From positions 1-14,734 of the forward strand of contig JASBZD010000020.1 in NCBI GenBank assembly GCA_029983595.1: a DNA stretch of 14,734 nucleotides, in the 5' to 3' direction. Source of the DNA: Peptoniphilaceae bacterium. GTDB taxonomy: Bacteria; Bacillota; Clostridia; Tissierellales; Peptoniphilaceae. Positions 1-7,199 of the stretch are shown one piece after another; position 1 is the stretch's first letter, and the number at the start of each line of letters is the position of its first letter. The translations under genes and the position numbers were made by a program. The notes under the pieces are model-generated. The model saw nothing but the letters and a program-made list of their open reading frames with translations, did no database searches and was not told where the DNA came from.

Positions 1-8
1 AACCAATT

Positions 9-43
9 AAAAAAACTAGCTTATAGATTATTCTAAAAGCTAG
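9..43 (-). terminator. Rho-independent terminator of the PepSY lipoprotein gene
   Basis: Read on the minus strand, a 7-bp stem (CTAGCTT at 16-22 pairing with AAGCTAG at 37-43 of the plus strand) is followed by a run of seven T residues (plus-strand A run 9-15). It lies just past the stop codon of the minus-strand lipoprotein gene, so it most likely ends that transcript. The stem is A/T-rich and the 14-nt loop is large, so it is moderately strong only. Confidence 0.7.
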
Positions 44-50
44 CTAAAGT

Positions 51-620
51 TTAAAAATATATTCTCTCTCCAGTATATGCATCGATTATTACAAATTGTC
101 CATTTTGAAACTCAAACTCATAATATGCTCCATAATCAGTAGATTCTAATATCCATGAGTTTATTTTATCATTTGGTCGACCGAGTAGTGCTTTTTCCAT
201 AGCTTCTTCTGGACGGAGTATATAAAATGTCTCTAAAAATGAGGTATGATTATGTGTATCGGCACCATTTAATATTTCTCCAGTATTGGCATCTATTGTA
301 GCTTTTATATCGCCATATTGACCATGACCTAAAATATCATAAACAAACTTTCCATCTAGTGAAACAAGCTCCATTGATAGAATTGTAGCTTTATCATCTC
401 CTGAGTTATTTATAAATATATCTATTGCCTTATCAAAATCAATTTTTACTGTAGATACATCAGCGTCAAAGTCTTTTTTGGATATGTCTTTATTATATGA
501 CTGATAACTGCTAGTTCCGTGGTTATGGACCACTGATCCACGTTTTAATATTTTTGGCATATTACATGATGTTAGTAGTATAAGTGATAGTAGTGGAATT
601 ATTAATAATTTCTTTTTCAT
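51..620 (-). CDS. PepSY-domain lipoprotein
   Basis: A 189-residue secreted lipoprotein. The N-terminus is a lipoprotein signal peptide (KKK, a hydrophobic stretch, then lipobox LLTSC with Cys19), so the mature protein should be lipid-anchored outside the cell. Two PepSY-like units follow: about residues 59-117, ending in the typical IDANTGEIL pattern, and about 133-189, ending IIDAYTGERIYF. Each has the family's helix (DKAIDIFI; EEAMEKALL) followed by a strand hairpin. PepSY domains are found in protease propeptides and in many small secreted proteins of unsettled role, so no specific function is claimed. Two short His-Asn-His clusters (residues 32-34 and 123-125) are unusual and might bind metal; this is inference. 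The ATG at 618-620 is preceded on its strand by TAGGAGAT (622-629), a good ribosome binding site. It is transcribed alone, divergently from the amino-acid transport region. Confidence 0.85.
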   Translation of the reverse strand: MKKKLLIIPLLSLILLTSCNMPKILKRGSVVHNHGTSSYQSYNKDISKKDFDADVSTVKIDFDKAIDIFINNSGDDKATILSMELVSLDGKFVYDILGHGQYGDIKATIDANTGEILNGADTHNHTSFLETFYILRPEEAMEKALLGRPNDKINSWILESTDYGAYYEFEFQNGQFVIIDAYTGERIYF

Positions 621-670
621 ATATCTCCTAATTAGACTTTATTAAACTAAATACTATAGAGTATAAGTTT

Positions 671-698
671 ATTATATAATAAGCAGAAATTTCTTCAA
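671..698 (-). promoter_or_regulatory. Promoter of the PepSY lipoprotein gene
   Basis: On the minus strand TTGAAG (plus 693-698) is followed after 16 bp by TATAAT (plus 671-676), about 50 bp upstream of the lipoprotein start codon. This is a good sigma-A-type match. It is divergent from the promoter at 748-776. Confidence 0.65.
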
Positions 699-747
699 TA
701 TTTATAAATCCTATTTATCATTATAATTTTTACTTTAAAATAATATA

Positions 748-776
748 TTGACAATTAAAAATAAAAATTATATAAT
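748..776 (+). promoter_or_regulatory. Consensus promoter for the first T-box / livK module
   Basis: A perfect TTGACA (748-753) and TATAAT (771-776) are separated by the ideal 17 bp. Transcription should start near 783, a few bases before stem I of the T-box leader. Such a strong promoter is typical where control is by attenuation downstream rather than by initiation. Confidence 0.9.
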
Positions 777-791
777 AAATAAAAATACTTT

Positions 792-1053
792 GAAGTGGAA
801 TATATACTTTGGTCATTCTTTTAGAGAGGACGCCTATACTGGTGAAAGGGCGCTAGAATAATAAGTATTAGTTCGCCACGGATGTTATGTGCTGAAACTA
901 AAGTAAGTATCATCGGGTGCTACCGTTATATGGCTATTCATTAATTTGATCTGAGTGCATCATTAAGATGAAGAAAGAGTGGTACCGCGGGGTAATTTTA
1001 GATATTTCACCTCGTCTCTTTTACTAATATAGTAGAAGAGACGAGGTTTTTTT
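792..1053 (+). promoter_or_regulatory. T-box leader riboswitch 1, controlling the first binding protein
   Basis: A tRNA-sensing leader. Seen directly: a T-box core, GAGTGGTACCGCGG (977-990), whose UGGU presents the bases that pair with an uncharged tRNA acceptor end carrying discriminator A. Also present are an AGAGAGG segment (823-829), a distal stem-loop with GGUG (CGCC 831-834 with GGCG 849-852), a basal stem I of GUGG 795-798 with CCAC 876-879, a stem II region (about 881-915) with an AGUAAG turn, a CCGUUA pseudoknot motif (923-928), and a terminator (1009-1053). Folding by hand places the specifier strand at about 867-875. By alignment with the second T-box the codon position is UUC (872-874), but GUU (871-873) or AUU (867-869) cannot be excluded. 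The cognate amino acid is therefore unsettled. Uncharged tRNA would stabilise the antiterminator and allow transcription of the gene at 1077. Confidence 0.93.
1009..1053 (+). terminator. Intrinsic terminator of T-box 1
   Basis: A perfect 12-bp stem, ACCTCGTCTCTT (1009-1020) with AAGAGACGAGGT (1036-1047), runs into seven T residues (1047-1053). It is the OFF-state hairpin of the T-box and competes with the antiterminator around 977-990. Confidence 0.92.
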
Positions 1054-1076
1054 CTACTTAAATTCAGGAGGAAAAA

Positions 1077-2222
1077 ATGAAAAGAAAGTTGTTATTAGTT
1101 ATGTCGGTTTTAGCTTTAATCCTTACTTCTTGCGGGACTAAGGATAATGGGACTACTGATGATTCTAAAGTAAAAATTGGAGTAGTTACACCGCAAACTG
1201 GGCCGGTATCGATCTATGGAAAGGCTAATGAAAATGGTATTAGACTTGCGACAAAAGAGATTAACGAAAATGGCGGAATTAGCGGTCGTGAGATAGAACT
1301 TGTGGTTATGGATGATAAGGGTGAGATTACTGATGCGGTGACTAGTTTTAATCTTCTGATGGAGGAGAATGTAGATGTAGTTATTGGCGCTTTTACTTCT
1401 AAACCATCACTTGCTCTAGCAGAAACTGCAAAAAATTATGAAATCCCAGTTATTACACCAGGTGGCACTCAGGAGGATATTACTCTTGGTAAGCCTAATG
1501 TTTTTAGACAGACTTTTACTAATAGCTATCAAGGTTCTCTTCTAGCAATTCACGCTAAGGATAATCTAAATGCTAAGACTGCTGCTATTTTAAAAAATAA
1601 TTCTGACGATTATTCTACCGGTATTGCAAAATCTTTTACCGATAAAGCAAATGAGTTAGGTATTGAGATTGTAGCTGATGAATCTTATAGCATAAATGAT
1701 AATGATTTTAAGGCTCAGCTTACTTCTATAAAGGCAAAAAATCCAGATGTATTATTGATTCCAGATTATTATGAAAAATTATCGCTTATTATTACACAGA
1801 CTAAAGAAATTGGGCTAGATTCTGTTTTAGTTGGTCCTGATGGATGGGCGGGGGTGCTTACGGCTTTAGATAAGTCTAGTTATGATGCTATAGAAGGCTC
1901 ATATTATAACGATCACTTTGCGATTGATGATGATGCTGAAATTGTAAAAAATTTCGTAGAAAATTATAGAACTGAATATAATGAAGATCCGATATCTCCA
2001 TCTGCTCTAGGTTATGATAGTGTGTATTTAGTTAAACAAGCCATTGAAAATGCTGGTTCACTTGATAAAAAGGTCGTTACAGATTCTATAAAAAATATTG
2101 AGTTTACTGGAGTTACTGGTAGTTTTAAGTTTGACGAAAATAATAATCCTGTAAAAAGTTCTTCTATGATAGAAATTACTAATGGCGAGTATAAATTTAG
2201 CACTGAAGTAAAACCAAGATAA
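1077..2222 (+). CDS. livK: Branched-chain amino-acid-type ABC substrate-binding lipoprotein, copy 1
   Basis: A 381-residue type I periplasmic-binding-fold protein of the LivK family. In a Gram-positive it would be lipid-anchored outside the cell and deliver an amino acid to the LivHM permease. The signal peptide ends in lipobox ILTSC (Cys19). The mature part begins with the family hallmark VKIGVVTPQTGPVSIYG, followed by GIRLATKEINENGGISGREIEL, VDVVIGAFTS and PVITPGGT in the first lobe, and KNPDVLLIPDYYE, SALGYDSVYL and TGSFKFDENN in the second. Length is usual for the family. The ATG at 1077 has AGGAGG at 1067-1072. It lies directly behind T-box 1 and before the promoter of T-box 2, with no terminator of its own seen, so it may be a one-gene unit or read through into the second leader. 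It is close to the protein at 2585 throughout, but differs around the pocket (FTSKPS against ITSAPS; GPDGWAG against GGDGWDG). Ligand identity is not provable here. Confidence 0.93.
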   Translation: MKRKLLLVMSVLALILTSCGTKDNGTTDDSKVKIGVVTPQTGPVSIYGKANENGIRLATKEINENGGISGREIELVVMDDKGEITDAVTSFNLLMEENVDVVIGAFTSKPSLALAETAKNYEIPVITPGGTQEDITLGKPNVFRQTFTNSYQGSLLAIHAKDNLNAKTAAILKNNSDDYSTGIAKSFTDKANELGIEIVADESYSINDNDFKAQLTSIKAKNPDVLLIPDYYEKLSLIITQTKEIGLDSVLVGPDGWAGVLTALDKSSYDAIEGSYYNDHFAIDDDAEIVKNFVENYRTEYNEDPISPSALGYDSVYLVKQAIENAGSLDKKVVTDSIKNIEFTGVTGSFKFDENNNPVKSSSMIEITNGEYKFSTEVKPR

Positions 2223-2252
2223 AGTAAAATCATTCTAATTTTTAATTAATCA

Positions 2253-2281
2253 TTGACAATATTGTCATATCTATATATAAT
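2253..2281 (+). promoter_or_regulatory. Consensus promoter for T-box 2, with an overlapping 14-bp palindrome
   Basis: TTGACA (2253-2258) and TATAAT (2276-2281) are spaced by 17 bp, again a perfect consensus. The -35 hexamer is embedded in the perfect palindrome TGACAATATTGTCA (2254-2267), which is absent from the otherwise parallel first promoter. The palindrome could be an operator. Confidence 0.9.
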
Positions 2282-2300
2282 ACAAAATTATAAAGGCTAT

Positions 2301-2559
2301 GAAGTGAATAAGTATAAGCAAACTTATCTTATAGAGAGGTGCTGAATTGGTGGAAAGCACTAGATAAACCTTAGAAACTCGTCACGAAGCTATGCGCTGA
2401 AATTTCAGTAAGCGTTTTCGGTTAACTTACGTTATAAGTTTAATCATTTTTTGATAAGTGCATCATTTGATGAAGAAGAGTGGTACCGCGGATAGCTAGA
2501 TATATATTTTGCCTTCGTCTCTTCTACCAATTTAGGTAGAAAGAGGCGAGGGCTTTTTT
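2301..2559 (+). promoter_or_regulatory. T-box leader riboswitch 2, probably leucine-specific, controlling livK copy 2 and livHMGF
   Basis: A second tRNA-sensing leader. Seen: basal stem GUGA 2304-2307 with UCAC 2382-2385; an AGUA loop-E motif (2311-2314); AGAGAGG (2333-2339); a distal stem-loop carrying GGUG, with GGUGCU 2338-2343 pairing AGCACU 2356-2361; a helix UAAG/CUUA just above the specifier loop; a stem II region (about 2386-2420) with an AGUAAG turn; and the T-box core GAGTGGTACCGCGG (2478-2491). The specifier strand reads GAAACUCG (2374-2381). CUC (2378-2380) followed by a purine is the natural codon reading and gives leucine. ACU, threonine, one base earlier, is the alternative and is less likely given the genes controlled. 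The UGGU of the core fits tRNA with discriminator A, as in leucine tRNA. Confidence 0.93.
2511..2559 (+). terminator. Intrinsic terminator of T-box 2
   Basis: A long stem made by 2511-2528 (GCCTTCGTCTCTTCTACC) and 2535-2553, with small internal mismatches and a TTAGG-type short loop, is followed by six T residues (2554-2559). It is the OFF-state hairpin of the second leader and lies 25 bp before the start codon of the next gene. Transcripts started at the first promoter must also pass it to reach livHMGF. Confidence 0.9.
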
Positions 2560-2584
2560 CTACCAATTATCCAGGGAGGAAATC

Positions 2585-3727
2585 ATGAAAAAAATTGCAC
2601 TACTATTATCTATTATCAGTATATTTTTAGTTTCTTGCTCAAATAATAATAAAACGACTTCTGATAATGATAATATAAAATTGGGAATTACCATCCCTAC
2701 GACTGGACAGTATTCTAACTACGGAAATTCTACTTTAAATGGTATGAATTTAGCTATTGAAGAAATTAATAACAATGGCGGAATTGGAGGAAAGAAAATA
2801 GAAGTGGAGCTACTAGATGATAAGGGCGAGGTTACAGATGCTGTAACTAGCTATAATAAACTAGTAGGAGATGGTGTGGATGCAGTTATTGGATCTATTA
2901 CCTCAGCTCCTTCATTAGCAGTGGCAGAGGCTTCTAAAAATGATTTTATTCCAGTTATTACGCCTACAGGTACTGAAGTAAATATCACTAGTGATAAGCC
3001 TAACGTTTTTAGAACTTGCTTTACTAACCCATACCAAGGGGAGCTTTTAGCTATTTTTTCAAAAAATAACCTAAATGCAAAGACTGCCTCTATATTAGTA
3101 AATACTTCATCTGATTATTCGGTAGGTATTGCTGATAATTTCGAGAAAAAGGCTAAAGAGCTAGGTATAGAAATTCTATCTAGAGAATCTTATGGAAATA
3201 ACGATACAGATTTTAAAGCTCAGCTTACTACGATATCTAAAGATAATCCAGATGTACTTCTTATTCCTGAGTATTATGAAAAGCTATCTCTTATTACTCC
3301 ACAGGCTAGAATATCTGGCATTAACTCAACTTTTATTGGTGGAGATGGATGGGATGGTATCTTAAAAACTATGGACAAAAATTCATATGATATAGTAGAA
3401 AACTCATATTTTACTAACCATTTCAGTCTAGATGATGAGAGTGAAGAAGTAAAAGATTTTATAGAAAAATATAGAGAGAATTATAATGAAGATCCTACTG
3501 CTTTTTCTGCTTTAGGCTATGATACTATTTATATTTTAAAAAATGGGTTTGAAAATGCTAAGAGTGATAAAAATGAAGATAGAGTAGAGTCTATTAGTAA
3601 TATAGATTTTAAGGGAATTACTGGTAGTTTTAAATTTGATGAAAATAATAATCCTAAGAAAGCAGCATCTATAATAAAAATTGTAGATGGTGAATATAAA
3701 TTTGATTCAGTTGTGAATCCAGAATAA
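2585..3727 (+). CDS. livK: Branched-chain amino-acid-type ABC substrate-binding lipoprotein, copy 2
   Basis: A 380-residue LivK-family binding protein, the tandem paralogue of the one at 1077. The signal peptide ends in lipobox FLVSC (Cys18), so it is a lipid-anchored surface protein. Lobe 1 carries IKLGITIPTTGQYSNYG, GMNLAIEEINNNGGIGG and VDAVIGSITS. Lobe 2 carries NPDVLLIPEYYEKLSLI, SALGYDTIYIL and GITGSFKFDENNNP, the last nearly identical to copy 1. The ATG has AGGGAGGA (2573-2580). It is the first gene of a tight run with livH (17 bp gap), livM, livG and livF, which makes it the main partner of this permease. Expression depends on T-box 2, whose specifier reads CUC, so leucine or branched-chain import is the likely job. 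Pocket residues differ from copy 1, which suggests that the two copies have diverged in ligand; that is inference. Confidence 0.93.
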   Translation: MKKIALLLSIISIFLVSCSNNNKTTSDNDNIKLGITIPTTGQYSNYGNSTLNGMNLAIEEINNNGGIGGKKIEVELLDDKGEVTDAVTSYNKLVGDGVDAVIGSITSAPSLAVAEASKNDFIPVITPTGTEVNITSDKPNVFRTCFTNPYQGELLAIFSKNNLNAKTASILVNTSSDYSVGIADNFEKKAKELGIEILSRESYGNNDTDFKAQLTTISKDNPDVLLIPEYYEKLSLITPQARISGINSTFIGGDGWDGILKTMDKNSYDIVENSYFTNHFSLDDESEEVKDFIEKYRENYNEDPTAFSALGYDTIYILKNGFENAKSDKNEDRVESISNIDFKGITGSFKFDENNNPKKAASIIKIVDGEYKFDSVVNPE

Positions 3728-3744
3728 ATTATAGGGAGGAAATT

Positions 3745-4632
3745 ATGGATTTTATAACACAGCTTTTTAACGGACTACAGTTAGGAAGTATTTATGCCTT
3801 GGTGGCATTGGGCTATACGATGGTTTATGGGATCGCAAGGCTTATAAATTTTGCTCATGGCGATATCATAATGGTTGGTGGATATACGATTTATCTAGTT
3901 ATCCAAAATCTATTAATCGCGATGGGTGTGCCATTATGGCTTTCATTTATCCCAGCCGTTTTAGCTTGTACGATTTTAGGAGTAACGGTTGAGAGAATAG
4001 CTTATAGACCGCTTAGAAACTCTACACCAGTTTCTTTATTAATAACTACAATTGGGGTGAGTTTATTTTTACAAAACTTATTTGTAAAATTATTTACTTC
4101 TAGTGCGAGACCACTACCTGCAATTTTTCCACAAGTTTCTCTAAACTTTGGGGGAATTCATCTATCATTAGCTACGATTATTACTATTTTAGTAACTATT
4201 ATTTTAACTTATATAATTAACTTTTTTGTAAATAATACTAAAAGAGGTAAGGCAATGGTAGCAGTTAGCGAGGACTATGGTGCGTCTGAGCTTGTAGGTA
4301 TCGATGTAAATAGCGTTATGACTATGACTTTTGCGATAGGCTCTGCATTAGCAGGTGTTGGGTCTGTATTATATGTAGCGAGTTATCCACAGATTCAACC
4401 ATTTATGGGTTCAATGCTAGGTATTAAAGCTTTTACAGCTGCAGTATTAGGGGGAATAGGAAATATCCCTGGTGCTGTAATTGGTGGGCTGATTTTAGGG
4501 CTTATTGAAGTTTTAACTCGTGCTTATCTATCTAGTAGTTATGCTGATGCGATTGTATTTATGGTTTTAATAGTAGTTTTATTAGTTGCACCTAATGGAT
4601 TATTTGGAAAATTAGAAAAGGAAAAGGTATAA
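3745..4632 (+). CDS. livH: Branched-chain amino-acid ABC transporter permease LivH
   Basis: A 295-residue integral membrane permease with the LivH opening LFNGLQLGSIYALVALGYTMVYGIARLINFAHGDIIMVG, a highly conserved family signature. About eight hydrophobic segments span the protein. The cytoplasmic coupling loop, with AVSEDYGASELVGIDVNSV, contacts the ATPase subunits. The segment GIKAFTAAVLGGIGNIPGAVIGG near residues 227-250 is also typical. Length matches the family. The ATG at 3745 follows AGGGAGGA (3733-3740). It pairs with LivM to form the transmembrane channel. Confidence 0.95.
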   Translation: MDFITQLFNGLQLGSIYALVALGYTMVYGIARLINFAHGDIIMVGGYTIYLVIQNLLIAMGVPLWLSFIPAVLACTILGVTVERIAYRPLRNSTPVSLLITTIGVSLFLQNLFVKLFTSSARPLPAIFPQVSLNFGGIHLSLATIITILVTIILTYIINFFVNNTKRGKAMVAVSEDYGASELVGIDVNSVMTMTFAIGSALAGVGSVLYVASYPQIQPFMGSMLGIKAFTAAVLGGIGNIPGAVIGGLILGLIEVLTRAYLSSSYADAIVFMVLIVVLLVAPNGLFGKLEKEKV

Positions 4633-4636
4633 AAAG

Positions 4637-5614
4637 ATGTCTAGGGAGAAAAAAGTTTCATATATAATTACTACTTTATTAGTTATACTTCTTTATACTA
4701 TTTTACAGGCTTTAATGAATTTTGGGGTTATCTCAAGATATTGGCAGTCAATTATTACATTAGTTTTAATAAATATTATTATGGCGACTAGCCTTAATCT
4801 GACTGTAGGGGTATTAGGTCAGGTAAATCTAGACCATGCTGGTTTTATGGCGATCGGAGCCTATACTGCTGGTATTTTTCTAAAAAGTACTGGCATCTCT
4901 GGAATTGCTGGATTTTTTATTAGTATTATTCTAGCGGCGATAGTAGCTGGAATATTTGGATTTTTAATAGGTCAATCGGTTTTAAGACTAGATGGAGACT
5001 ATCTAGCTATCGTAACTCTAGCTTTTGGAGAAATTATTAGAGTATTTATTGAGAATTTAAATATTACTGGTGGAGCTCAAGGGATGGCTGGTATCCCAAC
5101 TACGAACTCTTTTTCAATTTTTTATTTTCTAACTGCTATTTCTATAGCTATGATATTTACCTATGCATCTTCTAGACATGGTAGAGCAGTATTATCTATT
5201 AGAGATAACGAACTAGCAGCCCAAAGCTGTGGTATAAATGTAACTAAATATAAGACATTTTGTTTTACATTATCTGCAGTTTTTGCAGGTGTAGCTGGAG
5301 CGATGTATGCTCAAAATGTGGGCGTTATTGCTGCTAATATTTTTAACTATAATAAGAGCTTTGATTATCTAGTTATGGTTGTATTAGGGGGAATTGGCTC
5401 AATTACTGGTGCTACTTTTTCAGCAATTTTCTTAACTATAATTCCAGAACTTTTACGTCCTCTAGCAGAGTGGAGAATGGTAATCTACGCGGTAGTTTTA
5501 ATATTAATTATGATATTTAAACCGGATGGACTTTTAGGTAGAAGAGAATTCTCGATTAGAAATTTCTTAAATCTTGATAAATATAGAAAAGGAGATATTG
5601 AACTTGAAAAATAA
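4637..5614 (+). CDS. livM: Branched-chain amino-acid ABC transporter permease LivM
   Basis: A 325-residue permease, the second half of the transmembrane pair. It has LivM markers: ATSLNLTVGVLGQVNLDHAGFMAIGAYTAGI in the first third, LDGDYLAIVTLAFGEIIR in the middle, the coupling loop SIRDNELAAQSCGINVTKYK, and VMVVLGGIGSITGATFSAI near the end. It starts 4 bp after the livH stop. The ribosome binding site is weak (an AAAGG at about 4622-4626), so translational coupling to livH is likely. The last 11 bp overlap livG. Confidence 0.95.
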   Translation: MSREKKVSYIITTLLVILLYTILQALMNFGVISRYWQSIITLVLINIIMATSLNLTVGVLGQVNLDHAGFMAIGAYTAGIFLKSTGISGIAGFFISIILAAIVAGIFGFLIGQSVLRLDGDYLAIVTLAFGEIIRVFIENLNITGGAQGMAGIPTTNSFSIFYFLTAISIAMIFTYASSRHGRAVLSIRDNELAAQSCGINVTKYKTFCFTLSAVFAGVAGAMYAQNVGVIAANIFNYNKSFDYLVMVVLGGIGSITGATFSAIFLTIIPELLRPLAEWRMVIYAVVLILIMIFKPDGLLGRREFSIRNFLNLDKYRKGDIELEK

Positions 5615-6371
5615 TATAATATTAGAATGTAAAGATGTCGGTATCTCTTTTGGTGGTATAAAGGCAGTTGACGGTTTTACTATGAGTATGGAAAAGGGAG
5701 AGCTTCTAGGGCTTATTGGACCTAATGGGGCAGGTAAAACTACTGTTTTTAATATGTTATCTGGAGTCTATACACCGACACAAGGTGAGATAATTCTTGA
5801 TGGAAAAGTAGTAAATGGACTTTCACCTGATAAGTTATCTAAAGAGGGGATTGCTAGAACTTTCCAAAATATTAGGCTTTTTGAAAATCTAACGGTTTTA
5901 GATAATGTAAAACTAGCCATGAACCAATTTATGGAGTATGGAGTTCTAACTGGGATGTTTAGACTGCCAAAATATTGGAAAGAGGAAAAAGAAGCGACTG
6001 ATAAGGCTCTTGAGATTCTAAAAATTTTTGAATTAGAGAAATTTTTTAGAGCATACGCTGGTTCTCTTCCTTATGGTGCACAGAGAAAATTAGAGATCGC
6101 TAGAGCTATGGCTACCGGACCGAAGGTGCTACTTTTAGATGAGCCAGCTGCTGGAATGAATGATACTGAAACTTATGAATTAATGAACTCGATAAAGACT
6201 GTAAGAGATATGCTAAATATTGGCGTATTATTAATTGAGCATGATATGAATTTAGTTTTAGGAATCTGTGAGAGGCTTATAGTTTTAAACTATGGTCAGG
6301 TTTTAGCAGAGGGTGATCCGCACGAAGTTATAAAAAATGAAGAAGTAGTAAAAGCTTATCTAGGCTCTTAG
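5604..6371 (+). CDS. livG: Branched-chain amino-acid ABC transporter ATP-binding protein LivG
   Basis: A 255-residue cytoplasmic ATPase. Numbering from the TTG at 5604: Walker A GPNGAGKTT (39-47), Q-loop ARTFQNIRLF (84-93), a degenerate signature LPYGAQRKLEIARAM that is normal for LivG, Walker B KVLLLDEPAAGMN (from 174) and H-loop LLIEHDMNLV. The TTG at 5604 is preferred over in-frame TTG codons at 5574 and 5598, because AAGGAGAT (5589-5596) is spaced correctly only for 5604 and the upstream residues do not resemble the family. The gene overlaps the livM end by 11 bp, which favours coupling. No ATG start is available. Confidence 0.93.
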   Translation: MKNNIILECKDVGISFGGIKAVDGFTMSMEKGELLGLIGPNGAGKTTVFNMLSGVYTPTQGEIILDGKVVNGLSPDKLSKEGIARTFQNIRLFENLTVLDNVKLAMNQFMEYGVLTGMFRLPKYWKEEKEATDKALEILKIFELEKFFRAYAGSLPYGAQRKLEIARAMATGPKVLLLDEPAAGMNDTETYELMNSIKTVRDMLNIGVLLIEHDMNLVLGICERLIVLNYGQVLAEGDPHEVIKNEEVVKAYLGS

Positions 6372-6382
6372 GGGGGATTAAA

Positions 6383-7096
6383 ATGAGTTTACTTAAAATA
6401 GAAAATATGTGGGTATCTTATGGAAATATCCGTGCCCTAAAAGGGATAAATCTAGTTGTTAATGAAGGCGAGGTAGTTTCTCTAATTGGGGCTAATGGGG
6501 CTGGAAAAACTACGACTCTTCAGGCGATTTCTGGACTTTTACCTATTGCAGATGGAAAAGTGTATTTTAAAGATGCTGATATAACTAATGAAAAAAGTTT
6601 TAAAAGAACTAGAATGGGAATAGCGCAGGTACCGGAAGGCCGCCGTGTATTTAAAGGTCTAAGTGTTGAGGATAATCTGACTCTAGGTAGTATCTCGACA
6701 GATGAGAGTGAAGAGAGCGATAAAGCGGAAATGAAAAAAATCTATGAACTATTTCCGGTTTTAGAAGAGCGTAAAGCCCAAAAAGCTGGAACGCTATCTG
6801 GTGGAGAGCAGCAGATGCTAGCTATGGGTAGAGCGCTAATGACTAGACCAGAGGTTTTACTTTTAGATGAGCCATCTATGGGGCTTTCTCCATTATTTGT
6901 AGATGTAATATTTGATACGATAAAATATCTAAAATCTGAAGGTCGTACGATTTTATTAGTAGAACAAAATGCCAATCTAGCGCTAGATGTAGCGGATAGA
7001 GGATATGTATTAGAGACTGGAAAAATCGTAAAAGAAGGACTAGCTTCTGATTTAAAAACTGATCCAGATGTAAAAGCAGCATATTTAGGAGTATAA
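6383..7096 (+). CDS. livF: Branched-chain amino-acid ABC transporter ATP-binding protein LivF
   Basis: A 237-residue ATPase, the second nucleotide-binding subunit of the importer. It has Walker A GANGAGKTT (36-44), the LivF marker VPEGRRVFKGLSVEDNL, a canonical signature LSGGEQQMLAMGRALM, Walker B EVLLLDEPSMGLSPL and H-loop ILLVEQNANLAL, where Gln replaces His as is common in LivF. Length is usual. The ATG is preceded by AGGGGGGAT (6371-6379) and lies 11 bp after livG. It is the last gene of the operon; a terminator starts 6 bp after the stop. Confidence 0.95.
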   Translation: MSLLKIENMWVSYGNIRALKGINLVVNEGEVVSLIGANGAGKTTTLQAISGLLPIADGKVYFKDADITNEKSFKRTRMGIAQVPEGRRVFKGLSVEDNLTLGSISTDESEESDKAEMKKIYELFPVLEERKAQKAGTLSGGEQQMLAMGRALMTRPEVLLLDEPSMGLSPLFVDVIFDTIKYLKSEGRTILLVEQNANLALDVADRGYVLETGKIVKEGLASDLKTDPDVKAAYLGV

Positions 7097-7101
7097 TATT
7101 T

Positions 7102-7133
7102 AATCCCGATTCTTTAAAGTTTCGGGATTTTTT
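7102..7133 (+). terminator. Terminator of the liv operon
   Basis: An 8-bp stem AATCCCGA (7102-7109) with TCGGGATT (7122-7129) and a T tract to 7133, directly after livF. Confidence 0.9.
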
Positions 7134-7157
7134 AGTGTAGACTTATCAAAAAAAGGT

Positions 7158-7163
7158 TATAAT
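7158..7163 (+). promoter_or_regulatory. Possible -10 element for the zinc-ribbon protein gene
   Basis: TATAAT at 7158-7163 lies 36 bp before the start codon at 7200 and after the liv terminator, so a promoter is needed about here. No convincing -35 hexamer was found at the correct distance. Confidence 0.4.
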
Positions 7164-7199
7164 ATATTTAAAATTATTAAGAATTTATTTGAGGTAATT

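Noticed and set aside
2012..2233. Minus-strand open frame inside livK copy 1
   Set aside because: It lies antisense to a well-supported LivK coding region, has no ribosome binding site and no recognisable domain; it is a shadow of the real gene.
5574..5603. Longer livG start at TTG 5574
   Set aside because: No Shine-Dalgarno is placed for it, and the added residues are not family-like. AAGGAGAT fits the TTG at 5604.
6742..7082. Two minus-strand open frames inside livF
   Set aside because: Antisense to conserved ABC motifs of livF, with low-complexity, non-protein-like composition and no start signals.
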